Assembly: GCF_021130785.1 (NCBI RefSeq)
Contig: NC_060212.1
Span: 150,812,501-150,876,500 of the forward strand
Length of the DNA stretch: 64,000 nt
DNA from: Homalodisca vitripennis
Lineage: Eukaryota > Arthropoda > Insecta > Hemiptera > Cicadellidae
Reading direction: 5' to 3'
A program made the position numbers and the translations under genes. Below are positions 23,521-34,139 of the stretch, one piece after another. Below the pieces are notes generated by a model that had not been told where the DNA came from, did not search any database, and saw nothing but the letters and a program-made list of their open reading frames with translations. The first letter of the stretch is position 1; every line of letters starts with the position of its first letter.

Positions 23521-23639
23521 TGGATAAATAAACTTTATTGGTAAAATAGTAGTAGTCTATAATACTTTGAACAATTAATTGTAAACTGTTAATTACTAAG
23601 CATAAATTATGTTAAACTAATTAATGTTATTTTGACCCT

Positions 23640-23697
23640 ATTCAATGTACAGTGTGCATTTATTATTTACTTGAATAAAGTATTTATTGATTGATTG
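23640..23697 (+). repeat. LINE 3' tail (TGAT repeats)
   Basis: GAATAAAGTATTTATTGATTGATTGA is the AATAAA-plus-microsatellite end of a CR1/Jockey-like LINE. The tails at 54290 and 32940 have the same form. No coding part of this copy is recognisable. Confidence 0.65.
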
Positions 23698-24879
23698 AGC
23701 CTGCTGTACTGCCAGTTATCTTGATTTTATCCCAAAAGAACTATGTTAAACTTTATATGCTTTTACGCTGTTATTTTTAGTTGTAGAATTATAAGGAATG
23801 TCTCATTTCTTAAATAATATTAAACAAATCAAAATTATTCTATGGGCTATTCATAAAAACCACAAATTTTTCTGTATTTATTCAAAACATTCAACAAGTA
23901 TTTATTCTACAAGAAAAACTAAAAAGTCTTTATATGTGTATTGCTTGTGTCTTTAAAATTAAGACATTGACCAAAATCAAGAGTTTACAAATGTTTGAAG
24001 TTTAATATAGTTCTTATGGATTAAAACCCAAGATTGTTTCACCAAGAGAGTTGGCTTTTAAACCTTATGAGATCTATGCCTCTGCCATGAATATTCGGAT
24101 TTCTCCATCTTATATCTCAACGTTTACAAAATGTTCACTTCTAAAAGAATAAAAAAAAAATAAATACTAAAAACTATGCAAAGTAATGACAATCAATGAT
24201 ACTAAAAGAAAACCAGCCTTTTCAAATTTGAATTTTCTTAACCACAATTTCTCCAGGACCAAATAAAACAATTGTTACGGTTACTGCAAGAAGAAAACAA
24301 ATCAACCCTGTCCTTAAATACTCAACCAAAAACATTAGCACTAAAATAAATACTCAAGAAAACTACTTGATGTAATCTATCACAAATAACCTAGAGCAAG
24401 TAGACTGCAAAATAAAAGGAAACAAACCAATAGAGTGCATTATTATACATGGCAAAAACTAGTCTTACCATAAAGTACACACTTGGGAACAAACTTGCTC
24501 CAAATACAAACTGGCCAACAAAAATTAATTTAAAAATGGACATATATACAATCTGATAACATTGAAATTCTAAACACTGTTGGCTCTAAGGAACAGCTTA
24601 TCCAAAACAGAGAAATATATTCACCAATTACAGCTAGACCTAAGCAGGGGAAACATAATAACAGTAAATAATATGGATTAACCTTTTTTCAAATAACACT
24701 GTTATAATTTAAATATATGTAACTGTATATACAGATAATATATCTGACAGAGGAGAACCCATCTGTCTCACTTTTAAAAAAATTTCCATTCTACTGGAAA
24801 TAATTTTGTTTGGACTTTTTTCAACAGTGCAGTTCATTCATGTATAGCTTCAGGTAGCTTGACTTAAATTGATCTATAG
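23698..24879. other. Mostly unassigned; possible old LINE sequence near 24300-24550
   Basis: Broken peptide pieces such as NKPIECIIIHGKN at 24420-24470 look coding-derived but cannot be assigned to a family. Confidence 0.3.
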
Positions 24880-25029
24880 ATTGTGTTTGTGTAATTCACT
24901 TGTCAATTTGTTGTTTTAAGCACTAATACTTCAATTATTTGTTTCAAGTTTATTTTTGACGATGGAAGGATTGTGAAGGAATCAAGATTTTTCTGGACAT
25001 TTGCCATAGTTCAGTGAAACAAAATATCA

Positions 25030-25078
25030 GTAGTTAACACTACATTTCGAGATCTGCAATCTGATCTCTTCTTCAGGT
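25030..25078 (-). ncRNA. Hammerhead-ribozyme-like motif of the Penelope element
   Basis: The minus strand gives CTGAAGA (25076-25070), a six-base stem GAGATC/GATCTC around an 8-base loop, GAAA (25048-25045), then GTAGT-GTTA-ACTAC. CUGANGA...GAAA is the hammerhead core, and such ribozymes are known in Penelope-like terminal repeats. One extra A precedes stem II, and the base after stem III does not give a clean cleavage triplet, so activity is doubtful. Confidence 0.55.
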
Positions 25079-25648
25079 AAATAACTAACCTAATACATAA
25101 TTACAAACTAGGTTAAAATAAACAAATCATACCAAAGCGTTGTGGCACGCCTAATTCAGGAATCACAACCAACATGTTGTGTGTGAACTTCACTGACTCT
25201 AAACATGCACTTAATAAAAAACTATACACAATCATTAAAACTGAACTACAGAATACAGGTCACAATATGTCTGTATTTGTCTACCAAACACCTACGACTG
25301 ACCAGAGGCCAATAGCAAATGACAATCGTCATAGCAGAAAGAAACAAGATGGCGGAAATAAAAAGGAAGGGGGACAGAAATGGGCCTTTTTTTTTATTAT
25401 TATTATTGGTTCATGCTAGATGAACTTCTTAAAACCATATTGTGACTCCGCATTGATTTATTACAAATATCTGATCCGTTTGATACTTTTGGTTTTCTTT
25501 TTAGTTCATTTTTTAGAATTGGCAACCAAAGCGGCCTAATCTCGACTGATGGTTGACTGATTGGTTGGTCAATTTATAATTTATAATGTATGTTGCCTCT
25601 ATTAATTTCCTTTTGAAGAAATGTGGTTCCTGATGTATTACGTTGGCT

Positions 25649-26597
25649 TCATCCAAATTCATATGATGGTCTTCGGACCAACAATGATGTGCATTTTTTA
25701 CTTTTCTGTGAAACTTTTCTCGTGTTTTCTTTGTGCTCTTTTACACTTACATTTAATGGTCTTTTTGTCTCGCCTATGTATTCCCTATTGCAACTACATT
25801 TTATACTGTAAACATAGTTTTTCGAATCCTGTGTGCCAATTTTTGGTTTTGTTTTTACGAGACTTTGTCTAAGAGTATTGCGTGTTTTAAACATAGTTCT
25901 AATGTTGTATTTTCTGCCTACTCTTCTAATTTTCTCAGATAATCCCGGCATATAAGGGATTGACATAAACGCAAATTTATCACTATTCTGTTTTTCTGAC
26001 TCAGGAATGAGTCTTCTGGTTCGTTTGCACTTATTTATTACTAATTGAGGGCAACCATTGTCTCTAAGATTCGATTCAATTTTCATAAATTCTTCTTTTA
26101 ATCCATCTTTATCTGAGCATAAGCTCTTTTGCTCTATCAAATAATGAGTAGGCTACTCCTTCTTTGACAGATTTTTGAAGGTTAGATTGATAGTTTAAAT
26201 ATTTTCCTGTGTGTCTTTTCTTCCGAAAAACAGTTGTCTTAAGGACATCCCTATCTCTTATTACACACACATCCAAAAAGGGAAGCTTGTTTTGAACTTC
26301 CACTTCCATTGTGAGGCGGATGGAAGGAGAAATACTATTAATGTGATTCAAAAAATTATTTAATTCAGTGTCTTCATGAGGAAAAATAACAAAGGTATCA
26401 TCCACATACCTCCACCAAATCTTCAGTTTGAACTGAGTTGAAGCCAAAGCTTTTCGCTCAAATTCCTCCAAAAAGATATTGGCGAAAATAGGAGACAATG
26501 GAGAATCCATTGCCATCCCCTCACCTTGCCAATAAATTTTATCCTCTAACTCAAAATAATTGCATTGGATGCATAGTTCTAACAGTTCCATCGTCAA
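25649..26597 (-). pseudogene. Penelope-like RT and GIY-YIG endonuclease, one frameshift
   Basis: RT palm first: EGMAMDSPLSPIFANIFLEE, then the catalytic WRYVDDTFVIF and a thumb-like region (LPFLDVCVI, FRKKRHTGKYLNYQS). A frameshift near 26110-26140 leads to the linker and then a GIY-YIG domain: YVYSIKCSCNREYIGETKR with H at KEHKEN. In the GIY motif the first Tyr is preserved in YVYSI and the second in EYIGET. The N-terminal RT third is missing. This protein would nick DNA and reverse-transcribe the element. One frameshift plus truncation inactivates it. Confidence 0.85.
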
Positions 26598-26672
26598 AAA
26601 TAAACTTCAAACAAATAATTGAAGTATTAGTGCTTAACACAACAAATTGACAAGTGAATTACACAAACACAC

Positions 26673-27332
26673 AATTAAAATGTACATCATTTTACTTAAT
26701 GGAAAAACTACAAAAGGCTTGATTTCTTAAGAATTTGGTTTTAACTCAGCAAGGAAACAAAGCAGGAATTCCTAATACACTCAATAAACCATTCAAAACA
26801 ACAATACCTCAAGCTGTTATACACATTTTAAAATGTAATCATTAATTACAACAACAAAAATCAAATCAAAATCACATTTATTTCCACAAATTACTGGAAA
26901 CATAGATGTAAATATTTTTTTTATTGAAAACTAAAAGAAGTAAATTAAAAATTAAATCTTAAAAATGCAGCAACAATAAATAATAGTAAACATAAAATTT
27001 GATGACTACAATTTCCAAGAATGTTGATAAAAGCCATATGGTAGACAGCTGGCATTCAACAGCTTTGCTGACATGTAAACTTGAGCACATTCCATACTTG
27101 GTCAACATCTGCTGTTTTTCAGCTGCACAGTGGTCGTTTATTACTCAAATAATAAGCTTCATGTGTATATATATATATATGAATAAACTCTTTATAAGTT
27201 TTTTACGTCTCAGCATACTTCTTTAGACGTAAAATTGTATAAATATTTACAAAAGTTGAATTATTAAAGTAACTAGTTAAATAGAAAATATAAACAAGAA
27301 AAAATAACTTTAATTGAATAAATAATAAAAAT
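26673..27332. other. Unassigned AT-rich stretch
   Basis: No gene recognised. A short AT microsatellite lies at 27165-27181. Confidence 0.4.
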
Positions 27333-27740
27333 AAGCGCCAAACATGTCACAGTTGAGAGTTATCAGTAGTTTGTTGCTCCTGGCTTGCGCAAGCGTACGA
27401 TATCTGTAAAATGATCATGCTCGCTTATCCGTTGATGGATTTCGTTGGAAAAAGTATTGTTGGAATTGTTATAAATATAGCAAAATCGTTGGTATATTGT
27501 AAATTGTTATAACTGATAGCTAATAATAGCTGATGCCTATCAAAAGACAAAATTTTTGCTGCTCCTAGCTTGTTCAAGCGTACCTTTAAAATTGTCATGT
27601 TCGCTTACACATTGACGGATTTTGTTAAAACAAGTACTGTTGGATTTTTAATAAAATTTTTCGGATAGTTGACACCAAATTACAGTTTTTATAACTATAC
27701 TGGTTTTTTGCTATGACTTTAAACATTTTAAATAGACACC
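27333..27740. repeat. Dimeric dispersed repeat, about 185 bp monomers
   Basis: Two imperfect monomers, each with GCTCCT(G/A)GCTTG and AAGCGTAC followed by a CGCTTA...TTGA(T/C)GGATTT block, begin near 27374 and 27558. The same dimer occurs at 63130-63500 inside an inverted-repeat element. A 30 bp segment at 27333-27362 (CATGTCACAGTTGAGAGTT) is present there in the opposite orientation. Confidence 0.7.
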
Positions 27741-28004
27741 ATTTTGTTAATATTAAAGAAAATAACACCGTTTTTTATTTTTATCTGATCTATTCAAACC
27801 TACAAAATTAAGTTTCTTTAGTTTAACGAGTTGTAGAGATAATAATTTTTCACAAAAAATACAAAATAGTGGCTAGCCGCCAAACGAGATATTTCTTTTT
27901 GTATATTTATATAACATTTTTGAAGTGAAAACTTCTTTAGGCGCGTTGAGCGTTTTGGTAGAGGGTAAAATTCTCGGTTCGCGTCACCGACATGCTAATG
28001 ATAC
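27741..28004. other. Unassigned stretch
   Basis: No feature supported. Confidence 0.4.
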
Positions 28005-28100
28005 TAACCTGCATGAAAAAGTCAGTCTCGCTGTGTTTTTTAAACCGTAGACTTGGCCGCGGACTACTAACCTGCATGAAAAAGTCAGTCTCGCTGTGTG
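28005..28100. repeat. Direct duplication, about 34 bp, 61 bp apart
   Basis: CTAACCTGCATGAAAAAGTC followed by AGTCTCGCTGTGT occurs at about 28006 and again at about 28067, separated by a short GC-rich stretch with CCGCGG. Both copies are essentially identical, so the duplication is recent. Origin unknown. Confidence 0.75.
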
Positions 28101-29100
28101 TTAAAACTGTCCCGGCGGAGTATGAAAACAGACTGCGAAAATCAGTGACCTTTACGGCTTCCTCTTGCGATTTAAAAGTGAAGCCAATGTCGTACAATTC
28201 TGTAAGATGCGTCAAATTAAAGCTCTTAATATTGGCAATCTATTGGTTACATTTTTAAATATTAAAAAAATTTCGAAATAATTTTGATTATTGTTTACAT
28301 TTTACATAGCGTTTACAATGACAAGAAAAAAGTAGTAAGCGAGGATTTTTTTTATTTTTTTGTCAGACAAAATTTGTCAGCGAGAAAGTTGTGTGAAAAT
28401 AGATGAATATTTTTTTTTGTAATTTATCATTCTTTTATTGGAAGTTTAGTTTAGCCTGTAGTAGCGTATGAAGTGATGAGTGAACGTTTCTGCCGGAACT
28501 GTAGTTGGCGCATTGGCTCACTGATACCGTATTAACTCAATAAATTAGTTTATTGTGTAATAAAAATACCTTTACGAAAGAACCAAGTTAATTTAACTAA
28601 TTTATTAGTTTTAAAAATATTGTGGGTTTAATTGTTATTGCAATTATATACTTTATCCGTAGCAATAACTGTATTATTTACAACGGTGTTCAACTCACTG
28701 TTGTTCACTCGGTGTTTACTCACTTGTGTTCTATGTTTAACTAACTATTAATATTGAGCAATTACAACATATTTTTTATACAGATAAATGAATAATGAAA
28801 ACAACGAATATATTTTTAAACATTTTTAATATTTGTACGAATATTTGTATTTAAAATTTAGCATTATTCATTTTAATTATGTTTTTAATATTTAACCTCT
28901 TCATCATGAAATGAGTATTATTACGGTATAAGATTTATCTTACTAGCGTGGTAAAATATATTTCTAGTTATTTGATAATATTTTTTCGTGGATTTTAAAA
29001 TTGGAAAATTAAAAACGCGTCACATTTACAATTACAGATGTACTGCTACTATAACGTATTGTTAATTATTCTCAACTTAATAGTTCCGTTTTCACTTCTA
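28101..29100. other. Unassigned AT-rich stretch
   Basis: No coding or repeat signal supported on either strand. Confidence 0.4.
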
Positions 29101-29192
29101 TCGGCAGTCCCACGACTGCTACTGTTTTTTGTGTGAAATGAGGAATACTAGAACCCACAGAAATTTGACACCTTTTTGTGAACACCCTGCAC
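29101..29192. mobile_element. Solitary mariner-type terminus
   Basis: GAACACCCTGCACCCTG directly followed by TA resembles the CAGGGTG-type terminus at 207. No partner terminus was found, so this is a fragment. Confidence 0.4.
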
Positions 29193-29226
29193 CCTGTATA
29201 TGTGTGTGTGTATGTATGTATGTATG

Positions 29227-29279
<53 letters not shown>

Positions 29280-29282
29280 ATT
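29193..29282. repeat. Compound TG/TATG/TA microsatellite
   Basis: TGTG, then TATG units, then about 20 TA units, then TATG again. It abuts the mariner-type terminus at 29192. Confidence 0.9.
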
Positions 29283-29553
29283 ATATATTTTTAATTATAT
29301 TTATCTATATGTATAAAATAAAAAATATCATGTTGATTTCAGAGATATAATATAGTTTACACGTTTAAAGTATATAGTTTTATTTTAAAGTTAAATTGTG
29401 TAAAAAATGTTTTTGTTTATTCTTTTTGTGAGCTTTGATTTATATTGCATTTCAAGTATATAAAGAAAGAATTTGAAATGCAAAAATTATATCCTAAACT
29501 TACATTCTTTAGATTAATATATTTTATTTTACTTAAAAAGTGCTCTATAAATA

Positions 29554-29674
29554 CAGTAGAACTTTCATAGCAAGTCGAGAATTTGGGAAATATTCACGTT
29601 ATTGTGGGACTCTTCTAGTTGAGGTTCATGCTACTAAGACTATATCGATGTGCTATAGAGAACACATTGATTTT
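29554..29674. mobile_element. pogo-like left terminus, interrupted by the mariner at 29677
   Basis: CAGTAGAACTTTCATAGCAA after TA (29552-29553) matches the start of the pogo-like MITE at 6712 for its first 10 bases. No right end was found beyond 31756. Confidence 0.4.
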
Positions 29675-29676
29675 TA

Positions 29677-31755
29677 CAGGGCGAATAAAAATTCAGCACA
29701 CCCCCTCCTCTATTTTGTTCTTAAGTTTATATAAGGAGATTTCCTTTGGGTAGTGGTGCAATGTGGAAAGGAAGTTTCATTTGGTGATTTTGAACATTTT
29801 TTGTGTTCCCAAAAAATGCAGGAGTATGGGGGCAACTCAAAAAAATTTAAGTGTAAGCCCCTCTTAAGTGACCCCTCATTTTGAATAGTAAAAAACAACT
29901 TAAGGAATGGTGAAAACCAGATATCACTATCTCCTTTCTATACAAAATTATAGGTCGTCAAAATTTTAATTGAGTTCACACTTACATTTCTGTTGTTAAA
30001 GTTACTGTATCCGTGGAAACCAGTTCATTTTTTTGTGTTCTGAATCAGTTAGGATTGCAATGGATGAAGGACCCAATCAAGATTAGATAGTTTATTTGCA
30101 AAGCTTGACCGGGCTTTCCTGGTTCGAACTACGGTTTAGTACAAACAAATCCCTTTTAATTCAATCTCAAGTCCCGTCTTTCCTTTAATCTCGTCAGAAC
30201 AGGTCATACTTTTAGAGTGGTTGTTATCTAGTGGTATTATTGTTTGGTTACGGTTTCATGAAGTGTTTAGAGAAATTTGTGTGTGTTTTAGTATTATTAC
30301 AGTTATTGATTTTGAATAACTTTGTCATTCTTACTTTTAAATAATATTCTCAAATTATTACTGCCTACGAGTAACAATGCCCATAGTCAAGATGATAAAG
30401 TAAAAAGAATATTATTATATTCAGGGCTTCGAATGAAAATTATCATGAGGCAGAAAGGCGGGTTAATGTTTTACCTGATACACCTGTGACAAGAAAATAC
30501 TTAAGAACTTTAGTAAATAAGTTTTGAGTATCTGGATCTATTTCAGATGCTCCAAGTTCAGATCAGCCTCCTTTAGGAGAAGACAGAGTTTTAAATTTTA
30601 GCAATTTATTGAATATCTACAGCAGTCCACCAGATTGGTAGCAAATCTTGGTGACTTTTCCCAAGGATCTGTGGTACACTTACTGAAAAAATTAATTTCA
30701 GCTTGTGTAGTAGACTTGGTACACTTGTACATGAGTCGATCCAAACTGAGTCTACAATTTTGTGAGAAAAAAGAAGCACTAATATCTTCTACTCATCCAT
30801 TGTCTGTTCAAAAAAATGTGTTCAATGAAGAGTGCGGTTTTTCATCAATGGGACTATAAACAAACACAACTTCAGGTACTGGAACACAGAAAATCTCCTT
30901 TGTGAATCCTGCACCCAATGACCAGAAAAAGTAAATGTGTGGGCTGGGATTTTTGGAAATCACATGTTAGGACCATTTTTTATTAATAGGAATCTTAATG
31001 GAGAATTGTATTTGCAAAAGTTACAAAAATTAATTTTCTCCCTCGACAATAACTATTGCTATTAAGGAAAATGAACATAAATTTTAAAAAGACATTGTTT
31101 GCTTCCAGCAGGATGGTGCCCCAACATATTTTCACCGTGCTGTACATTTCCTCACTAACAAAATCAACTACGTGGTCAGTGGATTAGTAGGCATGATATA
31201 ACAGAATGGTCTGCACGGTATCTGGACTTTACAGCCATGGGGTCACACTTTTATTCTATGAGGTCACATTAAATCCATAATTTAGAAAACACCAGTAGAA
31301 AACGTTGCAGATTTAAGGAACAGGATTGTTGAGGCTGGCAACCAAATACTTTTTAAAACATGAGAGAGGAGCTCACCCTAGCTTTTCTCAATTTTAAATA
31401 GTAGACAGACTTCAGTTTAAACATTTGATTTAAGTTGGCAAAGTGGAGTTACATTTAAAAAATTGTTCTGGTAACTCTGGCAATTATTTTGGTTGGGAAA
31501 GAGATGGCGATCTATAGTTTTCACAATTCTTTAATTTTTTTATGCTCTTCAAAATGAGGGGTCACTTGCAAGTAGTTTACATTTAATATTTTTTAGTTAC
31601 CCTCAAACTCCTGCATTTCTGGAGGACACAAATATTTTCAAAATCAAATGAAACTTCCTTTTCACATTGCACCACTACCCAAAGGATATCTTATTAAATA
31701 AACTTTAGAACAAAATAGAAAGGAAAAAGAGTCCTGAATTTTTTTACTCACCCTG
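29677..31755 (+). mobile_element. Degenerate mariner-like element (DD41D type) with long inverted repeats
   Basis: TA at 29675-29676 and 31756-31757 brackets inverted repeats of roughly 220-280 bp. Both ends contain TTGGGTAGTGGTGCAATGTG, AATGCAGGAGT and GTGACCCCTCATTTTGAA. The ends diverge by point changes and small gaps, so the insertion is old. The interior holds a transposase remnant on the plus strand. Confidence 0.85.
30370..31400 (+). pseudogene. Mariner-like DD41D transposase, heavily decayed
   Basis: Readable pieces in all three frames: NENYHEAERRVNVLPDTPV with YLRTLVNKF (helix-turn-helix region, 30430-30525); SQGSVVHLLKK (30660); FNEECGF in the position of the first catalytic Asp (30820); VWAGIF-like text (30940); CFQQDGAPTYFHRAV with the second Asp (31110); and WGH, KTPVENVADLRNRI (31240-31330). 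The usual third-Asp motif is lost in RYLDFTAMGS-like text. Many stops. Confidence 0.75.
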
Positions 31756-31757
31756 TA

Positions 31758-32799
31758 TAAACTCTATAATACCAAGTGTGTTATGGAAAACCCTTGTTAA
31801 CAAGATTTGTTTACAAATATGCATCTACAGTAATGTAGTGTACAGTACATTATTATTTTAACAAGTAATTAAAACTCATCACTTAACAGAAAATTTGTTT
31901 ATTTGTTCAATACTATGCTATAATAGTTACAAAGTAATACTATAACAATTATAGATGAAAATCAAAACACAAAAATAAAAGCTTAGTAATATTAATTTAA
32001 GTCTTTACCAAACCTAATGTACTGTATTTTGTAAAAACCCAAATACAGATCACTGAACTGAATTTACAGTTTACTTTTAAAATCTTTAAACCACCACATT
32101 TTGTAAAGGATAAAGCTTTTGAAATGCGGTTTGTGGCATACTTCTTTGCTTGACTAGCCCTTTACAACTTTGTGCATATTAACCTATGCTTACAGTAAAA
32201 ATGTGCTACTGACTCCACTTGGAACGTTCCCATAGAAGAATAGCAGAACACTGAATACATCTTAAAAAGTAAGTGTACAATAATCATGTGTGAAGTTTTG
32301 TAGCTTCATCTGATATGGTTAAGCCATTCTTGAATTTGCACATAAGATCAGTATTGAAACTTTCAAATCCTAAACCGCCATTTGGTTTAGGATTAACCTT
32401 TTGAGGTCTAAATTTGTGGCATGATGTTCTACTAATTAAGACCTCTAAAATGGTATACACATCATCAACCTATGCTTACATTTAAGGTTTTCCGCAGACT
32501 CCTTATGTGCCATCGCTTTCAGGTGGTGAAGAGCTACTGACTGCATGAAAAAATTCAATTTTATGCCTTATGTCAATTTACACAGTTTTATTGTTTTACT
32601 TTTATGATTACAGGAGATATTAGATCGTTTCAATACTTTTAGGTACCCAATTAGTTTAAACCAGGACATATTTTCTCCTGTGTGCAGACTTTACACACCT
32701 GCAGTGAAAAACAGGCTTTCTTTTTCCAGTAAAAAAAAAAAACAACACGTGTGGTAACAAAGTTTTGGAAACACTACCTATTACGATTAAAAATGAACT
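31758..32799. other. Unassigned stretch
   Basis: Apart from the hairpin at 32366-32394 and two similar CCTATGCTTACA segments (about 32180 and 32468), nothing is recognised. Confidence 0.4.
32366..32394. repeat. 11 bp perfect inverted repeat
   Basis: AATCCTAAACC, a 7-base loop, then GGTTTAGGATT. It could form a stem-loop in RNA from either strand. No U-tract or element boundary accompanies it. Confidence 0.6.
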
Positions 32800-32975
32800 G
32801 AATCAGAAGGAGTTGAAAAAGGTATTGAAATTGTTCTGTTGAATAACCCTTATGAATTATAAGTAATTCTAAATAGGCTATAATAAATAATAACATGTAA
32901 TTATTTGTATTTAATGTTTTACACTCTTTATGTACATGATTTGTGCTGAGTAAATAAAGACATTTTGACTTGACT
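32800..32975 (+). repeat. LINE 3' end with TTGACTTGACTT tail
   Basis: AAATAAAGACATTTTGACTTGACTT matches the 3' tail of LINE A (AATAAAGATATTTTGACTTGACTT on the minus strand). Only the 3' UTR is recognisable, so this is a severely 5'-truncated copy. Confidence 0.65.
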
Positions 32976-33390
32976 TCACTCAAGATAAATTTATTTTTAA
33001 GTATAATATACATTTCAAGTGCACAAAACAAAGATAAGACAATCGTGGAAGGAATGTTATCACAGACTACGCTTTGTGGTGACTAAACTGTATACTAAAC
33101 ATTAGAGTGGCAATCAATGTTTGACAGTGATAAGTTCACGTTTGCTTTGACTGACTTGATTACAAAGTACGTGGATAGTATAGAACTTTATGGTTATAGC
33201 ATATCATAAACTAATTTTCAGCGATCGAGTAAAAGATGTACAGTATTATCGACACTTGAGATTCTTCGGCTAACACAACTTAATTTAATAAACAAATTGA
33301 GGACTGTATGATGTTAAAATACTTCTCTCTTGAAAATATATTGGTATTTATGTCATTAAGGAGAAAGTATGAAATTTTAGTGGAAAGAGC

Positions 33391-33462
33391 ATTTACAGCA
33401 CTGCTGGGTTGACTGATTAGAGTAGTTTTAACATTTACCTTTTCAACCAACACGTTTTGTTC
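33391..33462 (-). CDS. Micro-exon 1 of a duplicated exon array (donor apparently decayed)
   Basis: Minus strand: acceptor TTCAATACAG| then 24 codons starting EQNVLVEKVN and ending QPSSAVN. It aligns residue for residue with the other three copies. At the position where copies 3 and 4 have GTAAGT, this copy has GCTCTT. The nearest GT is the GTAAAT six bases upstream, so it may be spliced there (22 codons, still phase 0) or be dead. Gene identity unknown; the peptide is hydrophilic and probably a disordered linker. Confidence 0.55.
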
Positions 33463-33890
33463 CTGTATTGAAGAAATAAATTAATAATTATAACATTTTC
33501 TTTAAAAAGATAACCTAGCCAGAAAACACAGTCTCTATCCAGATGATTGTTTTGAGGTTCCAAAATATACACAAACATTGTTCAATAAATCAGTTTTTTT
33601 TTTATTTAGCTTTTGCTCAGAATATAGACTAGAGCTTTAAAGTTTAATTTTATAAAAAAAAGTAGACTGTATAATGTTACATATTTTTCTCTTTTTAAAA
33701 TATCAGTATTTGTGTCATTAAGAAAGTATGAAGTGTTGGTTGAAAAGGAGGGGTAATTTGGTTCTTGATTGTAAGGAAAATAAGATTTTTTTCTTACACA
33801 TTCTATTTACCAAACACTCATACTTATCTGTTACTCAATAGACAACTATTACAGATTGTATTTACAAAAAAACATAAAAATTATACTAAC

Positions 33891-33962
33891 ATTTACAGAA
33901 CTACTTGCTTTACTGATTGGAGTATTTTTATCCTTCACTTTTTCAGCCAAAACATTTTGTTC
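33891..33962 (-). CDS. Micro-exon 2 of a duplicated exon array
   Basis: Minus strand: acceptor CTTCAAATCAG| then 24 open codons beginning EQNVLAEKVKDKNTPISK and ending SSSVN, then the donor |GTTAGTATA. Both junctions are phase 0, so inclusion or skipping keeps frame. Flanking intron is also duplicated (matching blocks around 33590-33880 and 36790-37100). Function unknown. Confidence 0.6.
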
Positions 33963-34139
33963 CTGATTTGAAGAAACCATTAGTATCTAAAAACATCTTC
34001 TTTAAAAGATTTCAAATAAACTATAAAATACATTAAACGTGTTCAGTATACCAGTACAGTATTATAGGGCATTTAACATTCTTTGGCAAACACACTTTTT
34101 ACACTTCAAGCATGGCAAGTGATTTTCACTGCTGTTTAC

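Larger units (their letters stand above)
24880..26672 (-). mobile_element. Penelope-like retroelement (copy 1) with inverted arms
   Basis: The minus-strand body carries RT then GIY-YIG. The body is bracketed by inverted copies of one sequence of about 87 bp: 24880-24966, which contains TTCACTTGTCAATTTGTTG and ends GACGATGGAA, and 26586-26672, its reverse complement. Partly inverted terminal repeats are characteristic of Penelope-like elements. The right arm joins in the middle of the RT, so the 5' half of the RT is absent. A hammerhead-like motif lies at the 3' side. Confidence 0.8.

Noticed and set aside
23323..23544. 73-codon frame rich in Tyr/Cys/Val
   Set aside because: Translation of the TATG/TGTA microsatellite.
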